Below the pieces are notes generated by a model that was given only the letters and a program-made list of their open reading frames with translations, did no database searches and was not told the origin of the DNA. A program made the position numbers and the translations under genes. A stretch of 64,000 nucleotides of DNA from Sepiola atlantica (taxonomy: Eukaryota > Mollusca > Cephalopoda > Sepiida > Sepiolidae), in assembly GCA_963556195.1 (NCBI GenBank), contig OY744547.1, forward strand, positions 4,783,988-4,847,987. Reading direction: 5' to 3'. Shown piece by piece: positions 48,060 to 59,816 of this stretch (position 1 is the stretch's first letter; every line of letters begins with the position of its first letter).

Positions 48060-49500
48060 TCTACAAAGACTTGAATTTATTCGAGTAAAGACGGCAGCAT
48101 TTCTTACCATAATCAACATTGTTCTAATTCAAATAAAAATTGAACAGAAAATCCAATAAAATGTCGGTCATCCATATTTTTTATTGCATTTATTAAAATG
48201 AATGTAGAAAAATGATAAGACTTACGCAAAATGAATGATTTATGAATGAAAAATCGGAAACCTCCTCCCTCTACTCATCCTCCTTCACCTCCTCCTCCTC
48301 CTCCTCCTCCTCCTCTTCCTAATAATAATGTTATATACAAAAAAAAATCTTAGGATATTTAACTGGCGTTAAGTGCATAACGGTCGAATCCTTAAAATCT
48401 AACCGTAAATAAGACACAGATATATGTAAATGAATGTTAGCACATAGCGGACGGGTGGACGGTATGTGTGTTTAATCAATTCAAGTGGGGTGTTCTTGTA
48501 TAAAGTGTATGTGGCGTTACACCAGGGTGCGTGATTATCTATATGTGATGTTGACAAACTAGAAAGACTGCATTGCGCCAGGATACAAGCACAAAGAGTT
48601 GCCAAAAAATGCAAATAACTTCAAAAGCATGTTAATGAATAGTTGACCAATTCAAAGTAAACATTAGAAAAAGAACTTCATTTCTCCTTCCATGCCCTTA
48701 GATTGACCTGAGATGACCTTATAAAGGTTGAAAGGTCGTTAAAACCCAACAAACAATCCATGTCCTCAGCGTCAGGCGAAATGTCTATAGATAAAGTAGG
48801 CCAAGTATTTTTTTTTAATAATGTATCGTTACTTATCAAGAACAAAAGTCACTCGAGGGTAAGGGTCAATCAGATGGAATGATTGTCAGTCGAGAGATGA
48901 AGAACGTCATGAGAGGATTGAGAATGATTCATGGAATGGATCAAGTACGAATATTTGTGGAGACGATTCATTGCAGGAATCTGTAGGGAAACAGTTCCAC
49001 AGTAATGTGTGCCACAGACGCTCTTCTTCTGCGGAACACGTTACCACGGGACTTCTTCCCTGTTCATTACAACTTGGTTGTCTTCAAATCCAATGGGAAC
49101 CAATTGTTGTGAAAAATTAACTCCATAAATAATAATCAGTACACCCATCTTAGTACTCCCATAGTGTTCCTCATCTATCGGCCTGCAATAATTTCCGTCT
49201 TATTGAACGTTATGTTCGAGCGGCTCTTGGCCTTGATATGTGGGGAACCATAAGTAAAAAAGACCGTTGATCAGACGAAGAAGAAGCACAGATGTTCTCT
49301 GAAATATGAATATAAAGAGATTGAAAGAACAACTGTAAACTATTGTTTTGCACTGATTTTTCCTACAGTCATTGGAATGCAACTATAGAGTATATATGCT
49401 CTGAAGTTTGTAATACAACGTCATTGAGTTTGCAATGCAATTTGAAACATTTTCGGATATTATGAAGAGTATATACTTAAATATATATTTTTTTTGTAAA
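48060..49500. other. Stretch with no recognisable gene
   Basis: A short (CCT)n run lies at about 48279-48318. Otherwise unique-looking, with scattered short frames lacking any domain. Confidence 0.45.
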
Positions 49501-49504
49501 AACT

Positions 49505-49547
<43 letters not shown>

Positions 49548-49612
49548 CAATAGAAAATCAGATTCCAGTTGGCTTAAATCGTGAATGTCTTCAGATTATT
49601 ATATAAATATAT

Positions 49613-49677
<65 letters not shown>

Positions 49678-49789
49678 TTCAGGTTCGATTATTTTCGATA
49701 GGATTTCGAATCAGAGAGCTGTATGTCCGTTCAAACAGAGCATGAATAGGTTATGAGGTTTAAAAAGACTAAATATACATTCGGATTGT

Positions 49790-49836
49790 ACACATTATAA
49801 GTTATTTCGACCTTAACTAGGTCTCCTCGGATGTGT
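49790..49836 (-). ncRNA. Hammerhead-like motif, left arm of perfect palindrome
   Basis: Exact mirror of the motif at 49874-49920. Confidence 0.5.
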
Positions 49837-49873
49837 TTCCAACCACAATTCAAACTTTGAATTGTGGTTGGAA

Positions 49874-49920
49874 ACACATCCGAGGAGACCTAGTTAAGGT
49901 CGAAATAACTTATAATGTGT
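49874..49920 (+). ncRNA. Hammerhead-like motif, right arm of perfect palindrome
   Basis: ACACAT - CCGAGGA - GACCT/AGGTC stem II - GAAA - TAACTTATA - ATGTGT. Stem I is a perfect 6 bp, stem II 5 bp starting with G-C, stem III ATA/TAT, site ATA. The core has C at position 4, as in the PLE copy, which should reduce activity. Confidence 0.55.
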
Positions 49921-49959
49921 ACAATCCGAATGTATATTTAGTCTTTTTAAACCTCATAA

Positions 49960-50009
<50 letters not shown>

Positions 50010-50011
<2 letters not shown>

Positions 50012-50426
50012 CAAATATAAACCAAAAGTAAACTTTTAGTAAATAGGACCTATAGTGAAAAGGTTAAGCTCAATATACGAGATAGAGCAATTATAAAGAT
50101 AGAAGAAATAAGAGTGATAAACATGTTAGAATGTCCAAATTTATTTCAAACTTCGATTGTTCAATGCAAGGTGTATTCTGTAATAAACTAGTTCTTTTTA
50201 ATAATATTTTAATATTTTTCAAATATTTGAACTTTGGCTTTTTCTACAGCCAACTTATCTATCTGTATTTCTCTTCTGATGATAAGATTTCGATCTTTGA
50301 AAAGCCTTGGCTTAAAGAAAAGAATAATAAACACTCGTTTATTACAGAATACACCTTGCATTGAACAATCGAAATTTGAAATAAATTTGGACATTCGAAC
50401 ATGTTTATCACTCTTATTTCTTCTAT

Positions 50427-50430
<4 letters not shown>
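50010..50430 (+). mobile_element. Hammerhead-bearing element with inverted flank
   Basis: 50095-50175 (AGAAGAAATAAGAGTGATAAACATG...) is the inverse of 50335-50430, enclosing the hammerhead at 50268-50322. The left part shares ACTTTTAGTA, ACCTATAGTGAAA and AAGCTCAATATACGAGATAG with 12190-12260 and, loosely, 47511-47590. TA tracts cap both ends. The layout resembles a PLE unit with an inverted extension. Confidence 0.65.
50268..50322 (+). ncRNA. Hammerhead ribozyme motif, AAGATT-stem family
   Basis: TTTCTCTT - CTGATGA - T AAGAT/ATCTT T (TTCG-type loop) - GAAA - AGCCTTGGCTTA - AAGAAAA. Next to the core, stem I is TCTT/AAGA here, while in the other copies it is TTCCT/AGGAA: both sides changed together. 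Core canonical. Confidence 0.7.

Positions 50431-50489
<59 letters not shown>
50430..50489. repeat. (TA)n microsatellite
   Basis: Pure TA tract. Its counterpart at 49962-50009 lies on the other side of the element. Confidence 0.95.
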
Positions 50490-50492
<3 letters not shown>

Positions 50493-50689
50493 CCTTACTT
50501 GTATGGTTACTGTTTGGGTTCGTTAGGGTGGGTAGAGAAACAGATCGGGATATGGAAGGAGTAATCATCGTACACTGTTCTTGACAAGAAGCGTTAGTCA
50601 GCTTGATCTAAATTAAGCAACTATACTAGTCATAAAATTTCTACTGGAGTAAAATCCGAAGTCCTTAACCGCCAAAATGTAACCCATGA

Positions 50690-51815
50690 GTATATGTTTA
50701 ATATGAGTACACGTTTACTATGTGTATATGTTTAATATTAGTATATGTTTAATATTAGTATGTGTTTTATATCAGTATATGTTTTATATGAGTATATGTT
50801 CAGTATGAGTAGAAGTTTAGTATGAGTATATGTTTAGTATGAGTACACGTTTAATATGAGTATATCTTTATTATGAGTAGATGTGTTATATGAGTAGATG
50901 TTTAATATAAGTATACGTTTAGTATGTGTATATGCTTAATATTAGTATATATTTAATATGAGTATGTGTTTAGTATAAGTATATGTTTAGTATATATATA
51001 TATCTTTAGTATGGGTATATGTTTTAATATGAGTATATCTTTAATATGAGTATATGTTTAAAATGAGTATATGTTTTATATGAGTAGATGTTTAATATGA
51101 GTAGATGTGTTATATGAGTATATGTTTAATATGAGTATATGTTTAGTAAGAGTATATGTTTAGTATGAGTAGATGTTTAGTATGAGTATATGTTTTATAT
51201 GATTATATGTTTGATATAAGTATATGTTTAATATGAGGATATGTTTAATATGAGGATATTTTTTGTATGAGTAAATGTTTAATATGTGTATATGTTTAGC
51301 ATAAGAATATGTTTAATATATGTATGAGTTTAATATGTGTATATGTTTAATATGTGTATATGTTTAGTATGAGTATACGTTTAACATGAGTATATGTTTA
51401 ATATGAGTATATTTTTAATATGAGGATATGTTTAATATGAGTATATTTTTAATATGAGTATATGTTTAATATGAGTATATGTTATATGTGTATATGTTTA
51501 GTATGTGTATATGTTTTATATGAGTATACGTTTTTTATGAGTATATGTTTAGTATGGGTATTTGTTTAATATGAGAATATGTTTAGTATGTGTATATGTT
51601 TAGTATGAGTATATGTTTAATATTAGTATATTTTAATATGAGTATACGTTTAATATGAATAAATGTTTAGTATGAGTATATGTTTAATATGAGTATATCT
51701 TTAAATATGAGTATATGTTTAATGAGTATATTTTGATATGAGTATATGAATAAATGTTTAGTTTGAGTAAATGTTTAATATGAGTATATGTTTGATATGA
51801 GTATATGTTTAGAGG
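50690..51815. repeat. 17-bp tandem array (TATGTTTAATATGAGTA)
   Basis: About 65 degenerate copies with a basic period of 17. Common variants are AGTATGAGTA, TTATATGAGTA and TGTGTA endings, and some copies are shortened. Confidence 0.93.
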
Positions 51816-53040
51816 TATAACATTTTTTAATACTATTTGAATAAAATTGACGCAATAAGGTTTTAGGCCTTTTCAACTAACATCTCGTTACGTTAGTTTT
51901 AACTGGATGAAAAATCTTATAGAGACGAAATGAAAGAGCACAAATGTGGAATTGAATGTGCCAGGGAATTAACGGGAAACTAATTAAAACAATTACAATA
52001 GGTCAACTTTAATATCTTTAAACTGATTTTAAAAAGCACATTCAATCTCACCCTAGTTTCGTTTCATTTTGTCACTAAAATAATTTTAATTCATTTAAAA
52101 CTAACGATTTTCTCTTGACGATATATATATCGAAAGGCTCTTAGAGATTATTCTGTCCATTGTATTCAAATGTTTAGTATATGGAATAATGGATAAGCAA
52201 GGTAACAGACTAGTAGAAATAAGAACACAGTCGCATCATCAAAGCTCAATCAAGATATATCTGTAGATTCGTTCGACCATATTCATTTAGTAAAAAAGAA
52301 AGACTGCATATATTTAAACAAATACACGAGAATATCTTAGTTCTGCTTTAGTTATGTGTATTTTTTCTTTTTCTTACTAGTCTGGTTACTTTCTTATCCA
52401 CTATTCCACATACTTAACAGTGCACATTAAAAAGTAAAAGCGTCTGTCTTGCAAAAAACTCTTGATTTCAATCTTATTGAAAAAGCATGGTACAATTTGT
52501 ATTTGCAATTTGAAAGGCAGAAATCGATCAAATGATGGAAGAATCTTTAGAATTTTAAAAGTGCAACATAGCTATGATGTGTCAGAATTCGTTTGCATGC
52601 ATTGGTGGCAGATGTATGCACACTGCACCCAAGAGGTTGCAACTAGTAAGAAAGAACTCAGACACCAAGTCCACAAGAAGACGGTTGAGGTTCCCACTAA
52701 GCAAATTAGATCCAGTATGAAGTTGAATGAACGAACGAGCGCAGTTCCAGGAGAAACAGTAACAATTTAGATGAAGTTGAAAGATCCAAAAAGATGAGGG
52801 AGGGGGTTAGAAGCAGACTTAGTAGTACAGCCAAACTCTGAGATGTTCAACTGCTTACATATGTGCTTGAACCTGCCAACCTACACCTCCTGTTATCACT
52901 GTAAAGACTTCGCATCATTAAGATCAGTGATGCCTGAATGAAATATAATATATTTACTGATAACGATAGTGACAATAATAGTAAGAAATTTGTTTATCAT
53001 TAAGTCAATGGTAACAATGCAAACGATTATTTCAATGGGC
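51816..53040. other. Stretch with no recognisable gene
   Basis: TAGTCTGGTTACTTTC near 52379 is an inverse relative of GTAACAGACTAGTAG near 52202. The 102-aa frame at 52462-52770 has no recognisable domain and no neighbouring signals; I would not call it a gene. Confidence 0.4.
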
Positions 53041-53044
53041 TGGA

Positions 53045-53290
53045 ATGGACAAAATACTACACTTCCCGCTCAGGATTGGATCATCTAGCCACACTGAGGG
53101 TGAGGATCATGGCGCGCAAAGATCGTAGATGTTCAGCATCAATTGATGGATGACCCAAGAAGAAGAGAAGAAGCATACACGTTATGTATTATTACATAAT
53201 TTCTATCGAGTTTAGTTGGTTAAAGATCGGCTGATTTCAAGGCCACAACAATGGATTATTCTAAGTTCAGTTTTATTATTTGTCTTAATT
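53045..53290 (+). mobile_element. LINE (RTE-like) 3' remnant
   Basis: Plus-strand translation gives words such as RIMARKDRRCSASIDG and PKKKRRSIHVMYYYIISIEF, resembling the tail of an RTE-type ORF. Frames are broken. Assignment to a family is from memory of similar tails and is weak. Confidence 0.35.
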
Positions 53291-53409
53291 TTAGGCCAAC
53301 TCAGTTGATTATTCTTTTTTCGATTAATATGTACTAATAGGTCCCGAACTATCCACCAATCTCCAGCCCCTGTCCCATCGCCGCAATGTTGCCACCTTGC
53401 GCTTGTTTT

Positions 53410-53690
53410 AGAAGTACTATAATGGAATGTGCTCCGATGAACTGGCTACTCTGGTGCCCCCACCCTACGACGTGAATATACTCGACCAACCCGACAATCA
53501 TCTAAATCCCATCAACTTACTGTGAATGTCCCCAGATGCCGAAGAGCCTTCTACTCCAATAGGTTTTTTCGTCGTGCTGCCGGCCTTCGAAACTCCCTCT
53601 CTGCTCCCTGTTTTCCCGACTGTACCGACATGCAGATATTTAAAACTAATAGGAACAAGCATCTCGCTGCACAGCTCCCAATCCTAACCC
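53410..53690 (+). mobile_element. LINE 3' end (C-terminal RT remnant)
   Basis: Plus strand encodes RRAFYSNRFFRRAAGLRNSL then [20 protein letters not shown], the same tail as at 18.2 and 24.7 kb. The sequence then switches into CCCTAA telomere-like repeats where the other copies have their 3' UTR. Confidence 0.65.
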
Positions 53691-53897
53691 TAACCCTAAC
53701 CCTAACTCTAACCCTAACCCCAATCCTAACTCTAACCCTAACCTTAACCTTAACCTTAACCTTAACCCTAACCTTAACCCTAACCCTAACCCCAATCCTA
53801 GCCCCAATATTAACCCTAACCTAACCCTAATCCTAACCCCAATCCTAACCCTAACCCCAATCCTAACCCTAACCTTAACTCTAACCCTAACCCTAAG
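53681..53897. repeat. Degenerate telomere-like (CCCTAA)n block
   Basis: CCCTAA with frequent CTTAA, CCAAT and CTCTAA variants over about 215 bp. Interstitial, directly joined to a truncated LINE end. Smaller blocks lie at 45836-45866, 63528-63560 and 63579-63618. Confidence 0.93.
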
Positions 53898-55080
53898 TAA
53901 CAAATGTTGCCTGGGAAAATGTTATGTTCATTTTTGTTGCTATTATTTTTGTTGCTTTTTTATTAATTAATTTTTATAAGAAAATATCGACATTTTTTTA
54001 AATGATTATTGAACGAAGGAATATCATAAAATCTACACGGCGTCTTAAGAAATGTTGACATTTTTGAAGCAGTTATTGCATGTCAGTAAATTTTCCTTTA
54101 AAAATATTTTGTGGCATTTAATTGAATTACTCATGTTTGTAATTACATTAATTAAAAAGATTATTTAAAATATAAAATATTTTTATAAGTTTTTTTGTTC
54201 TTATAAAAGTATTCACATATTTATTAATTAAAAAGAGGTTAAAAAATTGTATTTAAAATATTTCATAGTTTTATTGATTAATGGAGAGTCAAATAATAAA
54301 TTAATTAATTAATTAAATGTATTTTTTCGAAACCAACATGCAAGTATCATTAAGTTTCGTCGGGTGTCCTGCTTGCTTGGCAGGCCGAGAGCAGGCTCGA
54401 TGCGATGGAGAAGCGCTCGTAAAGCCAAGTCAATTCTCGATCATCCCCGGTTTGGCGTTTCGTTAACAAACCGAGGCTGTTGAGGACGTCGCGTGTGGCG
54501 GGGCCTGTCGCTCCACTCGTCTCCACGAGAAGACCGGCCTATTTTAATTGCTTGCAGTGCTCTGCGGACGCTGCTGCATGTCCAGGGTTTAATGTAAGTT
54601 TCGAAAAGTTACGTTTTAACTTATAGACCGACGATAGGTTGTCTGACAATATTCTTAAACAGATTTCTTATCAATCATGAACAAAAACGAGGTCTTCTTA
54701 TCCAGTGTTGCCCAGGATGCAATTAAGACATTTTAGTTTTAATTTTTATTTATTTGCAAAGTTTGTCACTTAAGGTAGATAAATCGAATCATATACTTAA
54801 ATTTAAAATGATCTATCTTTAGCTAATTTTTATTTTACTTTTAGGTGATTATTTGAAGATGTTTCTGCACTTTTCCAGTGGAGGTCTGGTTTGTGCTGTC
54901 CCTCCAGGGTCTTTTCATCCTCCTCGACCCTCTACAAATATTTTGTTTGGTGTCAGCCTAGGCCGGCACCATTAAAAAAAAAAAAATAAATCAATAAAAA
55001 ACATTAATTAATCAAAAAATAAAAAATGAAAAAATAAGAAAATAATTTTTTTCTTTCATTTTTCATTTTTTTTTTATTTT
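53898..55080. other. Stretch with no recognisable gene
   Basis: AT-rich, with a G+C-richer island at about 54355-54600 containing TTGGCAGGCCGAGAGCAGGCTCG and GTCTCCACGAGAAGACCGG. No open frame or RNA fold that I can name. Confidence 0.4.
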
Positions 55081-55084
55081 TAAA

Positions 55085-55092
55085 CTCTAAAA

Positions 55093-55143
<51 letters not shown>

Positions 55144-55800
55144 TGTTTGTTATGCCTACTTGGGCATCTCCCCTTTAACTATCTTCTCAATTCAACTGTT
55201 AAAAAAAATTAAAAATAAAAAAATAATTAAATAAATAGAATTTTAGTACAGTATCGATATCCAGATAAAATTCTGTTAAATATTTCATTTGATAACTCCC
55301 AAAAGTGCTCCCTCAATTTCTCCCTCCTACCACTTGCTCTGAATTCATCCAACCTCATCTTAAACTGATCCATGCTATTGCTGTTCTTAATCCGATCTGG
55401 TAACTTATTCCAAAAACATATTACACTGTGAGCAAAAAAAACTTAACTCGTTAACAGATCTAGTTATTGAAAACTGCCTTGACAATAACCTTCCAAGAGA
55501 AATACTACAAAAATGCCCACCATAGTTAGAAATGCCATTAATTATCTTGAAAGTCTCAATCATATCACCTCTCATTCTTCTCTCCAGCAAAGTAGTCAAT
55601 ACCAATTTGTGCAATCTCCCTGTAATGCACTCCTTTACTTTACTTATTAGTTTTGTCACCCTTCTTTGTACGCCATCTAGTTTCAATATTACATTCCAAT
55701 TTCTATATCTAGTCACTGGGGCTCAGGCCTGGGTGCAGTATTCTATATGAGGTCTTATTAGAGCTTTATATATCCTTAACACAACATTTGTAAAGAATGT
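55085..55800 (-). pseudogene. Non-LTR retrotransposon RT C-terminal fragment
   Basis: Minus strand, starting near 55795: IYKALIRPHIEYCTQA-stop-AP then LDGVQRRVTKLISKVK, LLERRMRGDMIETFKIINGI and, after a frameshift at the A8 run near 55434, CFWNKLPDRIKNSNSMDQFK. These are the standard post-RT blocks of LINE ORF2 (LYKALVRPHLEYC.Q.W / VQRRATKLI / RR.RGDLI..FK / WN.LP). One stop stands at the conserved Trp (TGA for TGG) and there is one frameshift. The 3' end lies in an (ATT)n tract at about 55095-55141. A short second copy of the RRVTKL segment is at 55862-55935. Confidence 0.85.
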
Positions 55801-56431
55801 TTGGGTTTGTAAATGTAGAACAGTTGAGGTAGCAGGAAAGGAGAAAGCCAAGGAAAACATTACTTATTAGTTTTGTTACCCTTCTTTGTATGCCTTCCCG
55901 TTTCAATATTACATTCCAATTTCTATATCTAGTCGTTTATTTTGGACTATGTAACTTTTTTTAACGAAAGTGAAGATAAGTACTTTATTTTATTGTCAAT
56001 AACACACCACAACAATAACAAATGTAAAATGGGCAATCAGAAGTAAAGTTTATTTATAAGCTTAAATGTTACTTGGGTTTGACTTTAAAAATCTGACTTT
56101 GTAAAGAAGTCTTATTGGAATGTTGGTCAAAATCAATTACATGATTTTGATTCGGGAAAATATCTCAAATTAAGGTTTCAGCTTGAAGGGTTTTAGGAAG
56201 AAAGTGAAATTAAGAGAATCGTGCGTAATTAGTGATTAGTGACGATAAATCAGATTCAATGCAAATCTGAAATATTTTGATTTTTAAATAAAGGGCTGTG
56301 CCCATATTATGCGCTCTATCGGCCCTTTTTAACTCCTACAAAGAATCTGAAATCTGGATACTTTTTAATTGATGTCAATACCTATTGTTAAAATTTCACA
56401 AAAGATTTGTATTCTTTTTTTATTCCCTTTT

Positions 56432-57050
56432 GCATGAATTAATTAAACTAAATATAGCCCACATTACGATACCTTACGCCTAATGATCGGTTTGTTAGTT
56501 CAGAAGTGAATAATTTACATATATTAAGCTGTACAATGTTTTCAAAGAAATTCAAAGTCATTGTGCCAATATTATGCCCAGTAGAAATACTTATTTATGT
56601 CATGAATTAATTAAACTAAATATAGCCCACATTACGATACCTTACGCCTAATGATGTGTTTGTTAGTTCAGAAGTGAATAATTTACATATATTAGCTGTG
56701 CAATGTTTTCAAAGAAATTCAAAGTCATTGTGCCAATATTATGCCCAGTAGAAATACTTATTTATGTCATAAATTAATTAAACTAAATATAGCCCATATT
56801 ACGATACCTTACGCCTAGCAGCTGCGTTCGAAAAATAATAATGATCGGTTAGTTAGTTCAGAAGTGAATAATTTACATATATTAAGCTGTGCAATGTTTT
56901 CAAAGAAATTCAAAGACATTATAAAATTAATGAAACTAAATATAACCCATATTACTGTACCTTACGCCTAGCAGCTGTGTTCGAAAAATAATAATGATCG
57001 GTTTGCATATATTAAGCTGTGCAATGTTTTCAAAGAAATCAAAAACGTAA
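56432..57050. repeat. Approx. 165-bp tandem repeat, four copies
   Basis: Units start with AATTAATTAAACTAAATATAGCCC (56436, 56604, 56772, then a shortened one at about 56925) and contain ACGATACCTTACGCCTA and TTTCAAAGAAATTCAAAG. The last two units also carry GCAGCTG(C/T)GTTCGAAAAATAA. No coding frame. Confidence 0.9.
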
Positions 57051-57159
57051 GACAAGGTAAAAAAAAAAAAAACATGCACAATAAATAATTGGAGAAAAAA
57101 TACAATAAAAACAATTTGTATAATTTCGATTCTTCGGACTACTTTATTCATCTTGAGTG

Positions 57160-57210
57160 TTATCATCACAACGTTTCGACCGCTGTAACTTCCAACCTTC
57201 TTCAGGCGTA
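57160..57210 (-). ncRNA. Hammerhead-like motif, candidate
   Basis: Minus strand: CGC - CTGAAGA - A GGTTG/CGGTC with G-U pairs - GAAA - CGTT - GTG. Shares the GAAACGTT 3' half with the 46845 copy. Stem I is 3 bp with a G-U, so support is moderate. The GAAACGTTGTGATAATAACACTC sequence recurs at 57408-57430 (plus strand) without a core. Confidence 0.5.
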
Positions 57211-57556
57211 TAATTTCGAACTCGGGAATATTTCTGTCGAACTCGGGAATCAGGACGGAATTTCGAACGGAACCATCTTTTTTAATCCACGGGGGGTAGC
57301 ATGCTCTCGTTCCGTCAGCCATGACTGTGAGAAGTCTTCAGTAATTCACAATTCTTCTTCGTATCGCCCGCACCGAGTTCTAAAAGATACGGAGGTTACA
57401 GCGTCTGAAACGTTGTGATAATAACACTCAAAGCGAGAACAGTAGTCCGAATAATCGAAAGTACACAAATTATCAATCCTCATCTCAAAAATTCAGAAAC
57501 AAAAACAATTTGATTTCAAGAAAAATTCATTAAAAAAAGAGAGAGAATGACATTTC

Positions 57557-58765
57557 TCACAAGCTTTCATCGATTGCGAATGTAAATCCGTGATGGCTGG
57601 CGGCGCCGTTACTAGTCCTGTACGATAAGTCTAAATGCCGCGTCGATGAGACAACATTACTACACGTGTTCTCATTGATCATGGGAGATTGTCTCGTCGG
57701 CTCGTACGCGAAGTCCCGGGTACACATGGAGTTTATAGAATTGCGGAAAGCTGTACATGAAAAATAGTAGATAACAAAATTGACTGCCGAGTTCACCTGT
57801 AGCAAGTAGTCTGATATCTCCCGAATGCCCCGGGCAAAATTGTTTTCTTCGTAGTAACCGAAGCCGAGCACTGTGCTGAGTATAGCGTCGGGTGTCACGC
57901 ACACAAAGAACACGACAACCACGTAGATAAGAGTTAGGGTGGCCTTGTATTTCAAGCGGGCGTTTTTTTGTATGCTGCTCGGTCGTTTAAGTCCGCGCCA
58001 AATTGTAATGTTGAGACAGGCTAAGAGAAAAAGTGGTATGGCCGAGCGGATTAGGGCGTGTGCCCAGGTGTAAGCCGTGGCGAACAAGTCCTTGCTCCAC
58101 AACGCCGTCACGTTCACACCGTAGACCTCAATCGTCCCATTTATCACAGCAGAATTCGTCCGGTAACGCAACATGTACGGGAACGAAACGGCGATTCCTA
58201 GAATAAACGTGGTCGTACTCACCTTGATAGCTCGGGACACTGTACAGAACCGCTTGACCCGCGACGGTCGGCATATGAATATAAAACGTTCAACCGAGAC
58301 ACAGACTGTCAGCCATGCCGAAATGCACAGTGACATGTTAAACAGATAGTGCGCGTACGGGTAGAGGTATCCGTGTAGTTTGATGCCCTGTCTTTGCTCG
58401 ACCCTCAGCAGAAGGACGACGACGAAGTAGAGGAAGTCGGTGAACAGTTTGATCATATCGGCTACGGCCAGAGCCTGCAGGTAGATGTTGGTCGAAGTCC
58501 TCATGTTCCGCCGGCTGAACACTATCAGACTGAGCATGTTTCCGACCATGCCGAGGGCGCAGGTGGTTGGATAGAGCACTAGACCCGTTATCATTTGGGT
58601 CACATCGTAGAAATCCTGGTATTTGGCGCTCTCGCATCGGAGCCCGTTCTGCGACAACGCTTGTCCGTCGGCGCACGTCGTCACAAAAGACATATTTATG
58701 AAGCTCGCGTTTTTTTGTAACAGCGACATCATTGTCATCGTAAAGTTTATGAGAGTAGATGTCAT
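57557..58765 (-). CDS. Rhodopsin-family GPCR, peptide-receptor-like, single exon
   Basis: A 402-aa seven-transmembrane receptor uninterrupted in one exon. I start it at the ATG at 58765. The frame is open to 58876, but that codon is GTG. Extracellular N-terminus with N-glycosylation sites NFT, NAS and NMS. TM1 about 58-84 (GN at 75-76), TM2 93-120 (LAVAD, Asp103), TM3 134-163 ending SVERF where DRY is usual, TM4 182-200, TM5 233-257, TM6 272-300 (FVCVTP in place of CWLP), TM7 316-336 with NSAVNFVIYY in place of NPxxY. C-tail about 65 aa, Ser/Thr-rich. Best resemblance by eye is to invertebrate FMRFamide-receptor/GPR139-like peptide receptors; the ligand is unknown. Both cysteines of the usual TM3-ECL2 disulfide seem absent. 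TA tracts lie upstream. Confidence 0.88.
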   Translation of the reverse strand: MTSTLINFTMTMMSLLQKNASFINMSFVTTCADGQALSQNGLRCESAKYQDFYDVTQMITGLVLYPTTCALGMVGNMLSLIVFSRRNMRTSTNIYLQALAVADMIKLFTDFLYFVVVLLLRVEQRQGIKLHGYLYPYAHYLFNMSLCISAWLTVCVSVERFIFICRPSRVKRFCTVSRAIKVSTTTFILGIAVSFPYMLRYRTNSAVINGTIEVYGVNVTALWSKDLFATAYTWAHALIRSAIPLFLLACLNITIWRGLKRPSSIQKNARLKYKATLTLIYVVVVFFVCVTPDAILSTVLGFGYYEENNFARGIREISDYLLQVNSAVNFVIYYFSCTAFRNSINSMCTRDFAYEPTRQSPMINENTCSNVVSSTRHLDLSYRTSNGAASHHGFTFAIDESL

Positions 58766-58929
58766 TGCAAAGTGTGTGTTGATATTCTTGATGAATATTT
58801 CGGAGACGTTTTTTTTTTTACAAGCAGATACGAATTTTCTTGTCGTTAACTTTCTTTTTTCCAAAAAAAGAACCACGACAGTCGAAGAAATGTCATTTCA
58901 TGAAAAGATAAACATTATAATTTTTGTAT

Positions 58930-58932
<3 letters not shown>

Positions 58933-58992
<60 letters not shown>
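58933..58992. repeat. (TA)n microsatellite upstream of the receptor gene
   Basis: Pure TA tract about 170 bp upstream of the receptor ATG; a second lies at 59133-59207. No TATA box or initiator can be told apart from the repeat. Confidence 0.95.
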
Positions 58993-58993
<1 letters not shown>

Positions 58994-59128
58994 CGCATCC
59001 AAACGAGAGTGACACGTGAATTCACATTTCTGAAACAGGTGACAACATAAGCCGAAGAGAGCCGAATAGTTAAGTCCTTCTGAGCTTGAAACCGACGGTA
59101 CTAATATTGTACTATTTTTTCTGTTCCA

Positions 59129-59209
<81 letters not shown>

Positions 59210-59211
<2 letters not shown>

Positions 59212-59778
59212 GTAGTGTGCTTGTGTTTGATATATATATATATTATATTGTTCTGGTTAAATCTGTTTCCGTTTTGTGGCTGTTATCACATTCCATGTCA
59301 AACTTTCAAATTATTAAAACAGCGAAACACCACGTTTTATTCGCAAATGAATATCGATCCTCTTTCCTCAAGAAAGATACTCGTTTAAAGTTGTTTATTT
59401 GTTATTTTCAATATATTCTCAATTCTTATGATACAAATTTACATGTTTTAATTAAAGCGTAAAATAGCACACGTGTTGATAAATTTAAAGAATTCAAGTT
59501 TTGAAACTTTACTCTCAGAACTCCAACCCATCCAAAGAAAAAAAAAATTCCAATTTCGATGTAAATATGTCACTCATCTACATTTCTACGGATTTTGTAA
59601 ATTCATCTTTTAGCAAAATATTAACATTTAGACTTTTTCAAAGTTTTTTTTTTTTTTTTTTTTTAGAATCAACAAAATGGAGATTTAAAAATAAAACTGT
59701 ATTGTTTTAGAAAATGGTAATTTTTTGTTTTGGGAATCCTAAGAATATGGAACTGGTTTGCAATTATATTTCTATATT

Positions 59779-59816
<38 letters not shown>

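Larger units (their letters stand above)
49750..49960. repeat. Perfect palindrome, 105-bp arms, 1-nt spacer
   Basis: 49750-49854 is the exact inverse of 49856-49960, with C49855 as the centre. I compared the arms base by base and found no mismatch. Each arm contains a hammerhead-like motif. TA tracts lie on both sides. Confidence 0.95.

Noticed and set aside
58766..58876. N-terminal extension of the receptor to 58876
   Set aside because: The codon there is GTG; the first ATG in frame is 58765 and the extension lacks receptor-like sequence.
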